Assembly: GCA_963970005.1 (NCBI GenBank)
Contig: CAXAMN010014113.1
Coordinates: 1,189,014 to 1,253,013 of the forward strand
DNA: 64,000 nucleotides
Direction of reading: 5' to 3'
Source of the DNA: Durusdinium trenchii
Taxonomy: Eukaryota > Sar > Dinophyceae > Suessiales > Symbiodiniaceae
A program made the translations under genes and the position numbers. The notes beneath the pieces are model-generated. The model ran no database searches and had not been told where the DNA came from. It saw only the letters and a program-made list of their open reading frames with translations. Positions 43,352 to 54,399 of this stretch are shown here, piece after piece (position 1 is the stretch's first letter; the number at the start of each line of letters is the position of its first letter).

Positions 43352-43461
43352 CTGTTCTTCCTCTGTAAAGACCTCTCTTCAAGAATACTAATTTCATTTG
43401 GTATCGAAGTCCAGGTAAAAACCTGGTGAGTCAAATCTTTCATTTGTGTAATCTTTCTTGT

Positions 43462-46400
43462 TTACAATTGGTAGTTTCTTGCCGCATTCTGTATATATGC
43501 CAGTTGTTCAGGCGATTGGTTGAAGCCTTCACCATTTGGACGTATTTTTTCCCAGACAATGTTCAGGGTGGAGTCTATCCATCGCCTTCGGGGTCGACCT
43601 GGTCGACGGTACAGCACTTCAAAAAGCAGCCGCCGTATCTTGCCGAAAGCATACATTTCTCAAAGGATTTGTACGCGGTTGTCTTAGAATGTGTCCAACT
43701 AGAGCGATCCTTCTTTGACCCAGCAGCTCGCTGATCTTTTGAAATGTACAAGTCGGGTTTTGGCGAGTTTGAATTGCAATGTTGGCTCTTCTAAAAACTT
43801 TTTGGTTCGTGTTGGCTCTATTGACAAAAGTCGTTTGCATACCCCAATTTTTCTCAAACCTTTTAAATGAAACGCTTCCAGGCGCGACATCTGCGCACTT
43901 GGGATTTCCAAAGTCTCTAGCCCATAAAGCAGTTTACTTTTGATAACAGAATTGAAAATTTGCAGCCTATTTCGAACGGAGCATTGAGCATGTCTCCAAA
44001 AGATATCCATACTTTTCCAAGTAGCCATTGTGGATGAAATTCTGCTGGAAATCTCACGAGCAACTGAGACTTGTGAGGTCAAAGTTCCACCAAGGTAGGT
44101 AATTTCATCTACGTGCGGCGCTAAGGATCCATCTCTGAAGCGAACATGGCTGTTGCCGTTCAGTGATAACACAGCACATTTGTCCTGGTTGAGTTTTAAG
44201 CCATAATAAGAAGACTCAAGTTCAATTGCGTGCAAAAGTTTGTTCATACCTGATGTGTCTTTGGAGACTAGCAGCGTGTCGTCCGCATACAAGATTTCCG
44301 AAAAGTTGATACGGTCTAAACGGCTCAGAATGATATCTCGGTCGATTGCATAATGAATGTCGGAGAATAGAACTGACATCACTAAAACAAAAAGATATGG
44401 GGATAACGGGCATCCTTGTCTAATACCTGCTTGCTGGTCTTTGATGTTGGACGTGTGCTGATCATATTTTACGCAGAAAGTAGGCTTTTTGTAAAGTGCA
44501 GCAATCACATTTCGCAGTTTTTCGGGGATGTTGAGTCTCATCAATGCTTCAAACATGCGTGAATGGCATAGCTTATCAAACGCCTTCTCCCAATCCAGGA
44601 AAAGCATGACAACTCTATCTCCCGTCTGCTCTCCAATGTCTTGTAATCGACGCGCAACAAACAAGGCCTGAGTAGTACTTCTATCACGTCTAAAGCCAAA
44701 CTGTGATTCGGAAATGAAAGGGTCAATATGGTCTGCTAGCCTCTTTCGAACAATAACAGCAAAAAACTTGTATACGGTGTTCAACAAACTAATAGGCCTG
44801 TAATTTGATATCTGTTCGGTACTACCTTTTTTGAATATGGTCACTACTTGCGCCATTAAATGCTCTTCGTGAATCTGCTCGGTTCTCCACCAATGGTTTA
44901 GCAACCCAAGTAACAGGTCTCGGCTGGTCTGATCCAGAAGCTTAAACAGTTCAGCTCCCGTTTCGTCTGGGCCAGGCGCTTTGTGCGCTTTGGCCTTTTT
45001 GATTACATTATTTAATTCATGCAATTGAATATTGTCTGTAGGGCATGGTACTGGATCTGCGATCACGGCACGGCGAAATGGCTGCGGCGGCGGTAGCACT
45101 GGCTCTTTCCACTGCGCATCAGACAAATATTCTGCTATTGCTTCCGCTCTCCTGCGCGGTCTTACTCTATTCCCATCCTTATCTTTCAGCTTCGTGAAAT
45201 TTGGGGTCGATTTCTTTGTCAAATTTTTGATCGCCTTCCATTGGCTGCGTGAGTCAACCGATTCCTTGAGACTTTCAAGAAGGAACTTTCGTTTGTCTTT
45301 TCGGGCTTCGCGCTTGATTCGACGGGTCAGGTCTTGCACGGTCTGAGAATTGCACTCCGTGTGAGCTGCTTGTCTCTGTTCAATCAAAGCCCAAGTATGT
45401 TGTGAAATATAGCGTCTACGCTGCATAGCTGGAACAAGATTAAAAGCACTGCGGGATGCTTGAGCAATTATGGAAACGAAGTTCTTCATAGTTAAACCAT
45501 TGCGATTAAGAGAATTTTGCGTAACATGCCGATTATATATTTGCAACTGAACGCCGTCTGGCTGTCTAAACTTAAGCAAAGGCCGCTTTCGAGCTTCGGG
45601 AATTTTGAGTTTCACCTCAATTCGGGCAACTACCAAATAGTGATCGGAATCAAAACAAAACGCGCTCTGGGAAGCAGCGTCTTTGACGCAATTCTTCCAG
45701 CGTTGCGGGGCGATGATGAAATCAAGCTGCGCAAATTTTTCGGGAGTCCATGGCGGAGCATGGTCAACCCCTGCCTCTCTAAAGGTGATTTGGCTGCTAG
45801 GCGGCTTCTGGAAGAATGAGTTGGCTACCCAAAGGTCATTGTCAATACAAAATTCAACAAACATCGAGCGATTTTCAAAAGTTGCATCGTTCATCTGCTG
45901 CAGGTAAGTCAGCCCACGGCCAAAAACATGTGGGCCAATATACCTATGTTCATCTGGAAGCCTGGCATGTAGACGTGCATTGAAATCGCCAAGAATGAAG
46001 GTGGGGTGTGAAGAAGGGAAATTTTCTAAGCAGATGCGGAGCTTATTGTAAAATACTTCTTTCATAGTTGCGTCACAGCCACTTTGGGGGGCATATGCGT
46101 TGATAATGTGTATATCAGGACCATGAGCATCAAGTGTCAGCGTCATGAGTCTACCGTCAATTTGTTCAAAGTCTCGCAAAGCTGTGATTGCCACGGGGGA
46201 TAACAAGAAGCCAACACCGCCGTGTTCAATATCTTCCGGAATTTGTCTGCAGCCTTGGTTCTGCTCTTTCCCTTTTCCTTTCCCTTTTCCTTCCCGTTTC
46301 TGCTGCGCAGTCTGCGCACGTTTATTGCCTGCATCTGTGATACTTGTTGAGTATAGAAACGTGAAACCATTGACTTTCTCCAAAGAGTTCGGGTTTCTTG

Positions 46401-46880
46401 TAGTAGGATAATGTGAATATTGAGTTTTTCCATTGCTGAGATAAGATTTTCTTTTTTGGTTAGTGCACTGTCGCCTTTCAAACCTCGACAGTTGATTGTC
46501 CCCACTTTGAAGGGCGCATTGTAGTTCCACGCGCTCAATGTAGGGTTCTGCGGGTGATTGGGTGCACCCAGCTCAGTCTGATCTGTCTGGCGCTTGTTTT
46601 GTAGTTTGTTTTGTATAGATTGATACTTACGGAATCTTGTGAGACGCTCTTCAATTTTGAATTTGATAAGCTTGTTTTTCAGCACTGGTTGGTTGCTAGG
46701 GGTTTCCTGAGCCAGTTTTGGTAAGCCCACCGGCCTGGCCACACCAAAGTGGGCAGACAGCGCGTGTTTATTGTAGAACCGGTAATTTTGTCGACTTATT
46801 CGCCGTTTTTGCGTTCGATTCCGCTTTCGTCTGACAATGGCTTCTATAGAATGAATTCCTCTTTTATGAGAGCAACGTTT
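43462..46880 (-). pseudogene. LINE ORF: apurinic endonuclease and RT
   Basis: The N-terminal endonuclease begins VGTINCRGLKGDSALTKKEN and IHIILLQETR, shifts frame near 46390, and resumes through INAYAPQSGCD, ILGDFNARLHARLP and the SDHYLVVARI motif. RT follows: AHKAPGPDETGAELFKLL, NYRPISLLNTVYKFFAVIV, FLDWEKAFDKL, GIRQGCPLSPYLFVLVMSVL and the catalytic YADDTLL. After KGLRKIG the frame shifts near 43840 (FVNRANTNQKVF, LLGQRRIALVGHILRQP) and again near 43645 (YRRPGRPRRRWIDST). The three indels make it non-functional. The protein would copy its own RNA at a nicked target. The order fits LINE clades with an APE endonuclease. Confidence 0.88.
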
Positions 46881-46906
46881 TTCTGCGTGCGCTGTCTTTG
46901 TGAGGT

Positions 46907-46912
46907 CTTTTC
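46907..46912. repeat. LINE target-site duplication CTTTTC, right
   Basis: Pairs with 43128-43133. Confidence 0.7.
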
Positions 46913-47942
46913 GTCTATTACAAGCAGGATGGGACATGGCTTAACATGTTCAAACCAACGCTTCATGACAAAATTTGGATCTCGAACTTCACACAGGATC
47001 GCACGCAAGAATTCTGCATGTTCGTATCCTAGTGACGCGGCTGCTGCCTCTACTGCTGATGAACTACGTACGACTCTCTTACACGCTGTGCTACACCATT
47101 CAATAGGAGCTACAGCGTTCATTTCGTGCTGTACACGAGGATTGGCCAACATCAAGAAAATGCCAAGTTGCGACTTTCCTCTTGGCATGGCAGCCAATGC
47201 TCCGTCTGTTGCGACGATCACCATGATCTCCTTCAGAGAACACCCGAGGCCGCGAACAGTGAACGAAGTTTCTTGTTTGGCTTTCAGCACGGTGTTGTTC
47301 CCCAACCTGAGAGTACTTCCCGTTGCATCAACAAGGTTTTGTTGAAGGAAAGAGACCGCAAATGATAAATCCGGTCTTCCTTGTTTCGCAAGCCAACCTA
47401 GTTGTCCAACCAATGCTCGCAACTGTGAGGATTGCTGTTGATTGACCGCTTCGTCATCTTTCATAGAACTGTCAAATTGGATCTCTGTCAAAGCAGTGCA
47501 GTATTGATTCATGTCTATGGTCACGGAATGTCGATCTTCACTTTGACGCATGACGCGTCCAAGGATTTTGCCTCCTTCTTTCAAATCGGTCCAGCTTCCA
47601 AATTTGAGTTCCTTCTGCAACTTCTCCCAGTCAGCCTCCACTTCGGAACTTCCAGCCAACAAGGCATCGTCCACATGCAGAGTGATGAGGCCGATCAACA
47701 CACCTTGGTCATTGTGCTTCATAAACAAACATGGAATAAGCTTGGATTCTTTGAACCCCAGGTTGACCAACGTCTCCCGGAACCGAAGATACCACAATCG
47801 TGGGCTTTCACTCAGTCCAAAAATTCCCTTTGTTGCTTCAAAGACGTCATGTCGGTTTCCAGCTCCCAAACGCCAACCCATGTAGTCAAGCACTTCTTGT
47901 GGACAACCGGAAGGTACCTGCACATACAAAGGATCTGTTCTT
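46907..47942 (-). pseudogene. Copia RT palm and RNase H, N-terminal part
   Basis: Reads LYVQVPSGCPQEVLDYMGWR, ATKGIFGLSESPRLWYLRF, LITLHVDDALLAG (catalytic HVDD) and then RNase H from VIVATDGALAAMP through RSSSAVEAAAASLGYEHAEF to ILLVIDEK, where the LINE interrupts it. The stretch itself has no internal break. Confidence 0.85.
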
Positions 47943-48959
47943 GGGAGCTAATCCTTGCAAAAAGGCTGCAGTCACATCTGCAATGTTGATTTGCCAACCC
48001 AACGTTGTCGCTATGCAAATCAACAAGGAGTGAGCAAGGGAAAGAGCAGTTGGACTTGCTGCTTCATATTTCCCCAAATCAGGGTCCTTGTGTCCTCCAA
48101 CACAAAGTCTTCCTTTGGGTTCAAAACCAAGCTGTAGTTGTTTCTTATTTACGATGACCATGCGCGATCTGATGATTCACTCTTTAGGAACTAACTGGCC
48201 TACCGGCACCGGTCGAATAGCTTCGTGCTCAAAATGGATGGAAAACGCTTTGATCAAGGAAGGAATGGTGAGCTGCACCTCTGACAGCGTCACGTCTCGA
48301 ATGTATATGTCATTCCGAGCACCTGGTTGAGGACCATTGGAGTGCCCCCTTTCCAATTCACACTGCTTCAAAATTTTGGCTTTCAAATCATCATCTAACC
48401 CTTTCTCCAGTTGATGGAGTCGATCATCCCTCAAACATTGCTCATGTGCCAAACGATCGGTCTCAACATTCACATGTGCTTGGCTCAAGGTCACCTCGAA
48501 GGTCCAACAGGCTTGTGACCAGGATGGAGCCCAGGATATGACTCCAGCTTCAAACACTTCGAAGTCTGATTCAGCTGGCATGTGTCCTGCCATGATGTCC
48601 TTCTTGGTCACCCTTTTCACCGACCCCTTCACTTCAGGATCTGCCAAGTCTCTCTTGCGCTCAATCTTCAGAAGGTCCATTCCTTCTGGCAGAAACATTG
48701 CCGCATCTCGAAGAGCATCTTCCAGCCTGGCACGGGACAAGGTTGAGTCGAGACCAGCCGGCTGTTGCAAGCGGGCATGAATGTCATCCCAAACTTCAGG
48801 TCCAGTGCCTCTATCGAAGTACTCTACTTTATGTTTCACTCTGGCATCTTCAAGACTTTCAAGACTTGACGGAACGGTTTGCATCTTTGATCCGGTGGCA
48901 GCAGACGCTGCCTCAGTTGTTACCTGTGGTTTCTCTGGATACGGTTGACTGTCTACTAC
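47886..48959 (-). pseudogene. Copia linker and RT fingers
   Basis: An acidic linker (KMQTVPSSLESLEDARVKHK) runs in frame to LVPKE, meets TGA at 48177-48179, and continues in the same frame as MVIVNKKQLQLGFEPKGRLC and GWQINIADVTAAFLQG, the RT finger region. The stop probably replaced a tryptophan codon. A frameshift near 47930 joins it to the palm piece. Confidence 0.75.
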
Positions 48960-48969
48960 GGGCTTATGC

Positions 48970-50620
48970 TTACTCGTCCGAAAGCTCCAACATCCGCATC
49001 ACCTCCGGTGTTTGTTGGTCCACAGGCAAGTTGTGAGAAGGGACTACTGGGATTACCTCTGGCGTATCATCGGGCTTCCCTACTCCTATGTCTTGGGGAG
49101 GATCTACCACAATTGCGCTTGTCGAAGGATGTGCATGAGTTTCATCTTGCGTCACTACCGGAGACAAGTCATTGATTTGTTCATGCTGCATGCCGGAATC
49201 GGAACTTGCATTGGGCAACCTTACCGCTGGCAAGACGGCTTTACTCGATGCTATGTCTTCCGGCGACTGGGGCTGCTCCGCCACAAGATCTTCATATCCG
49301 GATGGTCTCCGGGCCCCCGTGAGCTCTTGTTGCATTTCTTCGAGAACATCGCATAGGTATTTGGTGTCTAGCGTCTCTTCCGGTGTTGCCAAACGAACAT
49401 TTTCCAAAGCGACCCGAACGATGCTACCTTTACACCTGACCCAAATCTTATCTACTCCTTCAGTTGCTGCTACGATGGCCGGTCCATGCTGGCCTGTTGC
49501 ACTGTCCTGCAACCGCCGATGTTGCCCCGGCGGCTTGTGGAAGTAGACCTGAGTACCTGGAGTCAGGGCGAGCAAACGAGGCGGTCTCGATCGTGCATTG
49601 AGTGCCACACGAAGGCGCTCATGAGAATCTAACCAATGAAAGGCCGAAATAGCAGCACATCGGAGTTGTTCTACGCGGTTCAACTCTTCGTCATGGCTCA
49701 AACAATGATTGGTGCTCATGCGCACCTCTCCATCCGCGATTTGCTGCACAAGCGAGGAAGGGACGGTAATGTCCCGGCCCTGAACCACCTGCAATGGCGA
49801 TTTTCCGCACTTACGCAACAAACGGTTCTTGGCTTGACAACAAAAAGGCAAGAGCAATCCGAAGTTCCTTCTCACTCGAAATGCTAAGTTCATGAATGAC
49901 CCTGAGCAACATCAGTTTCAGAATAGCCCCATGCCGTTCACTTAAACCTGCTTTGAATTTGGCTGCAATCGGAATGACGGACAAATGAATATCATATAGT
50001 CGACACAATGTTTCAAAATGGCCTCGAAACTCAGTACCACCGTCCACAAGCAGACGTTCCATGGGACCATGGCTCAGGATCCACCGCTCGAACAAAAGTT
50101 CAGCACTGGTGCTGCTGCTTGGATTCTTGGACACAATGGCGTACTGCAGAGTACAAAATCCATCCAACAAATTTGTCACGTTCCATCTCTGTCCGTTGCA
50201 GTCTAATACAAAGAAACTGTCGGCTACACACTGCTCATTAAAACGGCCTGGTGCCTTTGATGACGATTGAGAGGCGGATCTTGGTCCCGCTATGCGTTCG
50301 CAAATGCTGCACTTCAAGTTCTTGGCCCCTTCAATGATGCTCTTGTGTGCGCCATTGATCTGCAGCATGCGAGCCAGTCGTTCATTGCTCGGATGTCCAA
50401 AATGACCATGCAACTTAGCGATCTGATTCCGAACGTCTCGAGGCAAACGCAAGGATGGTCCTACAAACTTGACATACCCATATCTGGATCCTATCCCCCC
50501 AAAATCACCCTTTCTCTGATCTTCTTCTTGCAATCTTTTGAACTCCTTTCTGATAGCCGCTTCACTCAAATGGTCGGCGTCTCCTACAAGCATGTCCTCC
50601 GGTGGTTCAACTTCAACGGC
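48970..50620 (-). pseudogene. Copia integrase and following linker
   Basis: Zinc site LHGHFGHPSNER and CSICER, then DDE core: VADSFFVLD, LLVDGGTEFRGH and GLSERHGAI. A frame change at 49811-49893 leads to FHWLDSHERLRVALNARSRP, YFHKPPGQHRR and the integrase C-terminal barrel-like IWVRCKGSIVRVALENVR. It ends at a TAA (48970-48972) caused by a 1-nt shift. Confidence 0.8.
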
Positions 50621-51247
50621 ACATGCAGGTGGCTATCACACGGCTCATCAAACGGTTCTTGCTGATGACTCAAGAGAAAAGAACGTTGATGGTGATGCAA
50701 ACATTGGTCACATGACGTTTCAAGACAATAACCACAGGTCACATTTGACTGGTTCTTTGCACATGTCTGACAACTGTTGGATGGTTGCCACCCTTCATCG
50801 GATTCGGACACCCAGAAAGCCGCACGCGACGATTGCACAGGTGTGGCTAAAAGGGTAGCCTCTGCAGCATCCATGATGTGCTGTGGAAAAGCTGCTGTCC
50901 ACAACCCTGCCACTAAAGACCGATTGACCCACCGACCGTCTATCCAAGTACCCCCTTCAATCACCTGATGATCTTCAGTTCGGTGGGCGCATCGAGCGTT
51001 CTGTTCTAAAAACCAAGCGAAAGTAGCTGAATTGGCGTCAAGCACTGTCCGCTTCCGCATGGGCTTCTGGTTTTCCGGGTCTCGAAGCTCAAATTGACAC
51101 TGATCCACTATGGCACGATGAAGGTGAGGTCTCTCCGCCATGACCTTTAGTTCAAGAGCTTTACTTAACCAGGGCTGTTCTGTGAGACACAGTTTACCTC
51201 GACTAGTCTGGAGATCCCAAACCTTACGAGTGAACTCCCACAGATGA
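50584..51247 (-). pseudogene. Copia region before integrase, Cys cluster
   Basis: Open from LWEFTRKVWDLQTSRGKLC to SHLHVP. It includes a cysteine cluster SCQTCAKN, CGYC, SCDQC with following histidines, probably zinc-binding. It joins the integrase through a 1-nt shift near 50620. Protease and Gag upstream are lost where a T-run begins at 51248. Confidence 0.6.
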
Positions 51248-51300
51248 AACTTTTTTTTGCACGATTGGAGGCGCTATGTGTGCAGGTTATGCACAAGTCA
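51248..51300 (-). repeat. Possible diverged retroposon 3' end
   Basis: TTTTTTTT (51248-51255) followed by GCACGATTGGAGGCGC and TGTGCAGGTTATGCAC resembles, with several changes, the conserved 3' end of the retroposons at 51926, 53255 and 61590 with an A8 tail. If so, it cut off the copia element. The other end is not found. Confidence 0.35.
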
Positions 51301-51907
51301 CCTTGGTCGAGTTAAGATAAGGTTACTTCACAGGTTGCAAGCCAGGAGGCCACCAAACAAACCCAAAACAAGAACAAACACCACACAAAAAACACCCAAA
51401 ACCCGCAAGAAGGCAACCTGTTGTGTAACCTCAGAGGCACTGTGAGCCATAGAGCAAAAACGGTGAAACAGGGTGAGACAGGGGCATTGAATTCCGCAAC
51501 ACTCAGTACGTCTTGTCCCTCGACAAATCAAGGCCCATCATTGCGTCTTGGTGTATTCACGTGCCATAAAATAGGCTCTCGTAGCCGTCGAGCGCAGTAC
51601 AGTTCATGACAGGCAGAAAGCAAGCTTACAATTTGCCTTACAATTAGGCTTACTGCTCATCCCGAGCCATTGGCAGGCTCATGCACGTGAGACGGCAGGC
51701 TCATGAAGACAACATTGGGCATGTTGGACTCACCAGACGGCTGAACTCCCGGATGAAACGACATCAAACGTTTCCACATGACACACGCCCTGGTCATTTG
51801 CAGCCTGCAAGCAGTTCCAAGGACCGCATGGAGGTGTGATCACTACCAAATCAGGATCTAAGGTTACAATCTGTTTCAAAACCCGTTCTTGTTCTTGACG
51901 CATTCAA

Positions 51908-51925
51908 GGTCGGTGCCGCACAACA
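51908..51925. repeat. Retroposon target-site duplication, left
   Basis: GGTCGGTGCCGCACAACA; the partner GGTCGGTGCACAACA is at 52747-52761, with a 3-nt difference in length. Confidence 0.65.
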
Positions 51926-52746
51926 TTTTTTTGCACGAGTACGGACGCCGTGTGGGCGGTGTGCCCAGGTCATCATGAGAAGGAGTGGAAACACGTCAGA
52001 AAGATGGGAAAACATCACACCGGCAGAACAACCCAAACAACAAACCAAAACACAGGACCCACCAAACCAAACAACGAAAAAGGGGGGCCAAAATTCCCAT
52101 CAGATTTGACTGTGTTCCCTCTGTACTAGGGTGAGACAGACGAGTGAAAAGACTACTATCTGACTAAGGGCCTGAATTCAAGAGTGAAAAAGACTGTCGA
52201 GCTCACTTGTGCGAAAAGGAGTTGGTAGCGAAGCCGTGGCTTCGCGCAGACATTCGAGTGTCCGCAGGTCACTGCATCAACGAATCATTCGGTGTAGCAA
52301 CAACAAAAGTCGGCGCTCATGGAGTTGCCAGCGCAATTGCTTCGAAGCCTAAAGACAGCAATGGTGTCGCAATGCAGGTCAAGCCATGGAAAACCTCATC
52401 CGCCACTGCAAACCATACACGCAAGCAGCAGGAGAAGAGGGGCAAATCGTGAGTCAGGCGGTGGAGGCATAGCGAAACATTGATCGGCTGGCAAAGGGAA
52501 GTGATAACCCTCCCGCAAGGAAGGCCATCAGTACCGTTCTGGCTTGGGGGTGAATCATCCGTGAAGGAGTGCCTTTCGAGGACACAATCATGCGGCGCGC
52601 AAGGCCCGGGTGAAACAGGTGAAACTAAAGATCGTCCTAGCATGGTCTATTGCCATCTTTGTAAGAAGGCTAAGGTCCGGCAGCCTCAATGACAAACTAA
52701 GGTTGTCCTTGGGCGCCCACCATCACCTTTCTCCACCACCCGCCTA
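51926..52746 (-). mobile_element. 821-bp A-tailed retroposon
   Basis: On the minus strand it starts near TAGGCGGGTGGTGGAG and ends with a conserved 42-nt segment (plus-strand GCACGAGTACGGACGCCGTG + TGGGCGGTGTGCCCAGGTCATC) and an A7 tail (plus T7, 51926-51932). It is flanked by an imperfect 15-18 bp duplication. A diverged full-length relative lies at 61590-62443. It carries no convincing long ORF, so it looks like a non-autonomous (SINE-like) retroposon. Words near the 5' end of the relative (GGTGGTAGAG) recall a tRNA D-arm, but I see no clear B box. Confidence 0.7.
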
Positions 52747-52761
52747 GGTCGGTGCACAACA
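52747..52761. repeat. Retroposon target-site duplication, right
   Basis: Partner of 51908-51925. Confidence 0.65.
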
Positions 52762-53053
52762 AATCAGCCGGTTCAAAGGCGGTCCATGCCTGGGAGTGAA
52801 TCGCTTGCAGTGACACCGAGGTGCCAAACACTTCAAGTGGAAGGTCATGGTTTGGCTCCTCCGCATTCGCCAGGCTTGCATGGACAGCCGGGTGCCATGG
52901 AAACGGAATCCTCGTTGGTTGGCCAACCTCTTTTGCGACCGAGACGCCGCGATCTGGGGCATCTGGGGTCATGTCAAGAGCCTTCAAGGCCCAAAGGGAC
53001 CAGTGATGTTCCGTTGAGTTTTCCTGCCGGCAAGCTTTCCAAAGGGGCCACAT
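52762..53053 (-). CDS. Unrecognised ORF interrupted by the retroposon
   Basis: On the minus strand the frame is open for about 97 codons (including RIPFPWHPAVHASLANAEEP and LEVFGTSVSLQAIHSQAW) up to the target duplication of the retroposon. The pattern VFGTSVSLQAI faintly recalls LRR_5 repeats. It may be an older gene fragment or chance. Confidence 0.25.
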
Positions 53054-53234
53054 TCAGCGGCTGAAGCGTGGTATCGCCCATGCGCTGCATGGCCAAGCCC
53101 TTTTGAAACACGCCAAAGCATAATCCTAAGCGGAAATTTTGTGTTCTTGTGCGTGATCAACCGCTGATGCAGGACCCATGATGTGTTCATGGGATGTTTA
53201 GCGTCACTAAACAGGTGTCCGCCGAGTGCCGGGG

Positions 53235-53325
53235 TAAGAGCCTTAGCTCTTGTCTTTTTTCCACGAGTACGGACGCCGTGTGGGCGGTGTGCCCAGGTCA
53301 TCGAATAAGAGCCTTAGCTCTTGTC
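53235..53325. repeat. 20-bp target duplications around a 51-bp insert
   Basis: TAAGAGCCTTAGCTCTTGTC occurs at 53235-53254 and again at 53306-53325 without mismatch. The word contains a 6-bp inverted repeat (AAGAGC/GCTCTT). Confidence 0.93.
53255..53305 (-). mobile_element. Minimal 51-bp retroposon copy
   Basis: Between the two 20-bp duplications lie T6 and then CCACGAGTACGGACGCCGTG + TGGGCGGTGTGCCCAGGTCATCGAA. On the minus strand it is only the 3'-most ~45 nt of the retroposon family plus an A6 tail, that is, an extreme 5' truncation from target-primed reverse transcription. Confidence 0.88.
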
Positions 53326-53489
53326 CAGGGTGTTAGGGTTCCGATATCCCAAGCCACGCCGATGTGGTCATGTCATGTAAAAGCTGGGGGCCTGCCTACC
53401 CGGCTCTTCAGAGGGCTCAGAGTGTAACTAGCAAGCGGTGTACATAGTGAGCGCCATGCTCGCCTATGGCTTGCAAGGCAGCAAAGAAA

Positions 53490-53817
53490 CATCACTCGCA
53501 CTGCCTCTTACACTCATCACCCTGGCGGGCGATGAAATTGACATTGAGATCTTCCTTAAGAGCGCGACAAGCTCCACGATTTTGAGAATGCAGTGCTGGA
53601 GCAGCTCCCGTATTTGGGAGCTGGCAGTACCTTTGGGTGCGAACTGCAATTTGTCAAACCGGATTCCCACGAGATCCTTGTGTAGGACAGAAGTTTTATG
53701 TGGCCCAGTGTTTTGTGGAAGCAGTGCAGAAAGGACCCGTAGCCATTTGGCTCAAGGCAGGAGGATCAAGGAACTCTCTTAAAGAGAAGAGACTTCCTCT
53801 GTAGTTAGCTTGAACCC
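53490..53817 (+). pseudogene. TLAGxE domain, copy 1 (frameshifted)
   Basis: Read across three frames the order is LITLAGDEIDIEI, then DFENAVLEQLPYLGAGSTFG and CELQFVKPDSHEILV, then FYVAQCFVEAVQKGPVAIWL. It corresponds element by element to the domain at 60530-60786 (LVTLAGTEHTM, LEEDILSFLP, FGCQVDLVE). The size and the strand pattern vaguely suggest a ubiquitin-like fold. I do not know its function. Two indels (near 53565 and 53680) show decay. Confidence 0.45.
53737..53756 (+). other. Spliced-leader-like sequence
   Basis: CCGTAGCCATTTGGCTCAAG equals the body of the dinoflagellate spliced leader minus one T of its T4. It is followed by GCAGG, not by a GT donor, so it is not a leader RNA gene. 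It also codes PVAIWLK in the decayed domain at this place. Confidence 0.55.
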
Positions 53818-53857
53818 TCGGGTAGTGCGCTGCTCCTTTTGGTTTTTCTTTGTTGGT

Positions 53858-53943
53858 CCTTCCCTTACGGTATCCCGTGATATCGTTCGGGTTCTTGCCG
53901 CAGTCACCTTCCCTCACGGTATCCCGTGATATCGTTTGGATTC
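53858..53943 (+). repeat. 37-bp direct repeat, period 49
   Basis: CCTTCCCTTACGGTATCCCG + TGATATCGTTCGGGTTC at 53858-53894 recurs at 53907-53943 with three changes. Confidence 0.85.
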
Positions 53944-54399
53944 GTGGCCTGAGCCTTTTGGGTTCGTCCTTGTCTTAATTCGATGTTGGATAAGGAAGCC
54001 TGTTGTCTTATTGCGCAAGCCATCTATGATGACTTAGTGTTGTCCTTTTGCGACCAAGGACTTCTTAAAAGCCATCTTGGTCCACGTGTCAATCAGTCTC
54101 ACCAAGTGTTTTTCATTTGCCGTTTCCCGAGTGAACTTCGTACTCTCCGTAACCACAGGGACCTCTTTGTCATTAGTGATTCAGCTTTGGCTGGCACTCG
54201 GTACATATCGATTGTCCTTTTTCAGGTCCAGACACACATTCAGGAGAAAATTATTCAACTTTACAAAGATGCAAAGAATCTCTCCTTTGTTTGTCTTTTT
54301 CATGAGTGTTTCATTAACGCTGTGTGTCTTGATTTTGTCACTGCGATTGGTACATCTTGCCCGGGTTCATAGTGTTTCGAAATATCAAGAGTTCACATT

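Larger units (their letters stand above)
43134..46906 (-). mobile_element. APE-type LINE inserted in copia RNase H
   Basis: 3.77 kb on the minus strand. The 3' end is an A-rich tail (plus-strand T/C run 43134-43149). The 5' end is at 46906, apparently within or close to the start of its ORF, so 5' truncation is possible. It shares its orientation with the interrupted copia element. A 10-N gap lies in its 3' untranslated part. Confidence 0.8.
42846..51247 (-). mobile_element. Decayed Ty1/copia element split by a LINE
   Basis: Read on the minus strand, coding pieces run from 51247 down to 46907, are interrupted by the LINE at 43134-46906, and finish at 42846. Order: Cys-rich region, integrase, linker, RT, RNase H. 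Breaks include frameshifts near 50620, 49850, 48972 and 47930 and a TGA at 48177-48179. Gag and protease are missing: the left end (51247) abuts a T-run typical of a retroposon tail. No LTRs are identified. The element differs strongly from the intact one at 18298-37540, so it is a separate lineage. Confidence 0.8.

Noticed and set aside
48478..48490. GGCTCAAG at 48.48 kb as another spliced-leader relic
   Set aside because: A single 8-base word inside antisense of copia coding sequence; expected by chance.
53737..53756. A functional spliced-leader RNA gene
   Set aside because: One base is missing, the exon is not followed by a GT donor, and the sequence is embedded in a decayed coding region.
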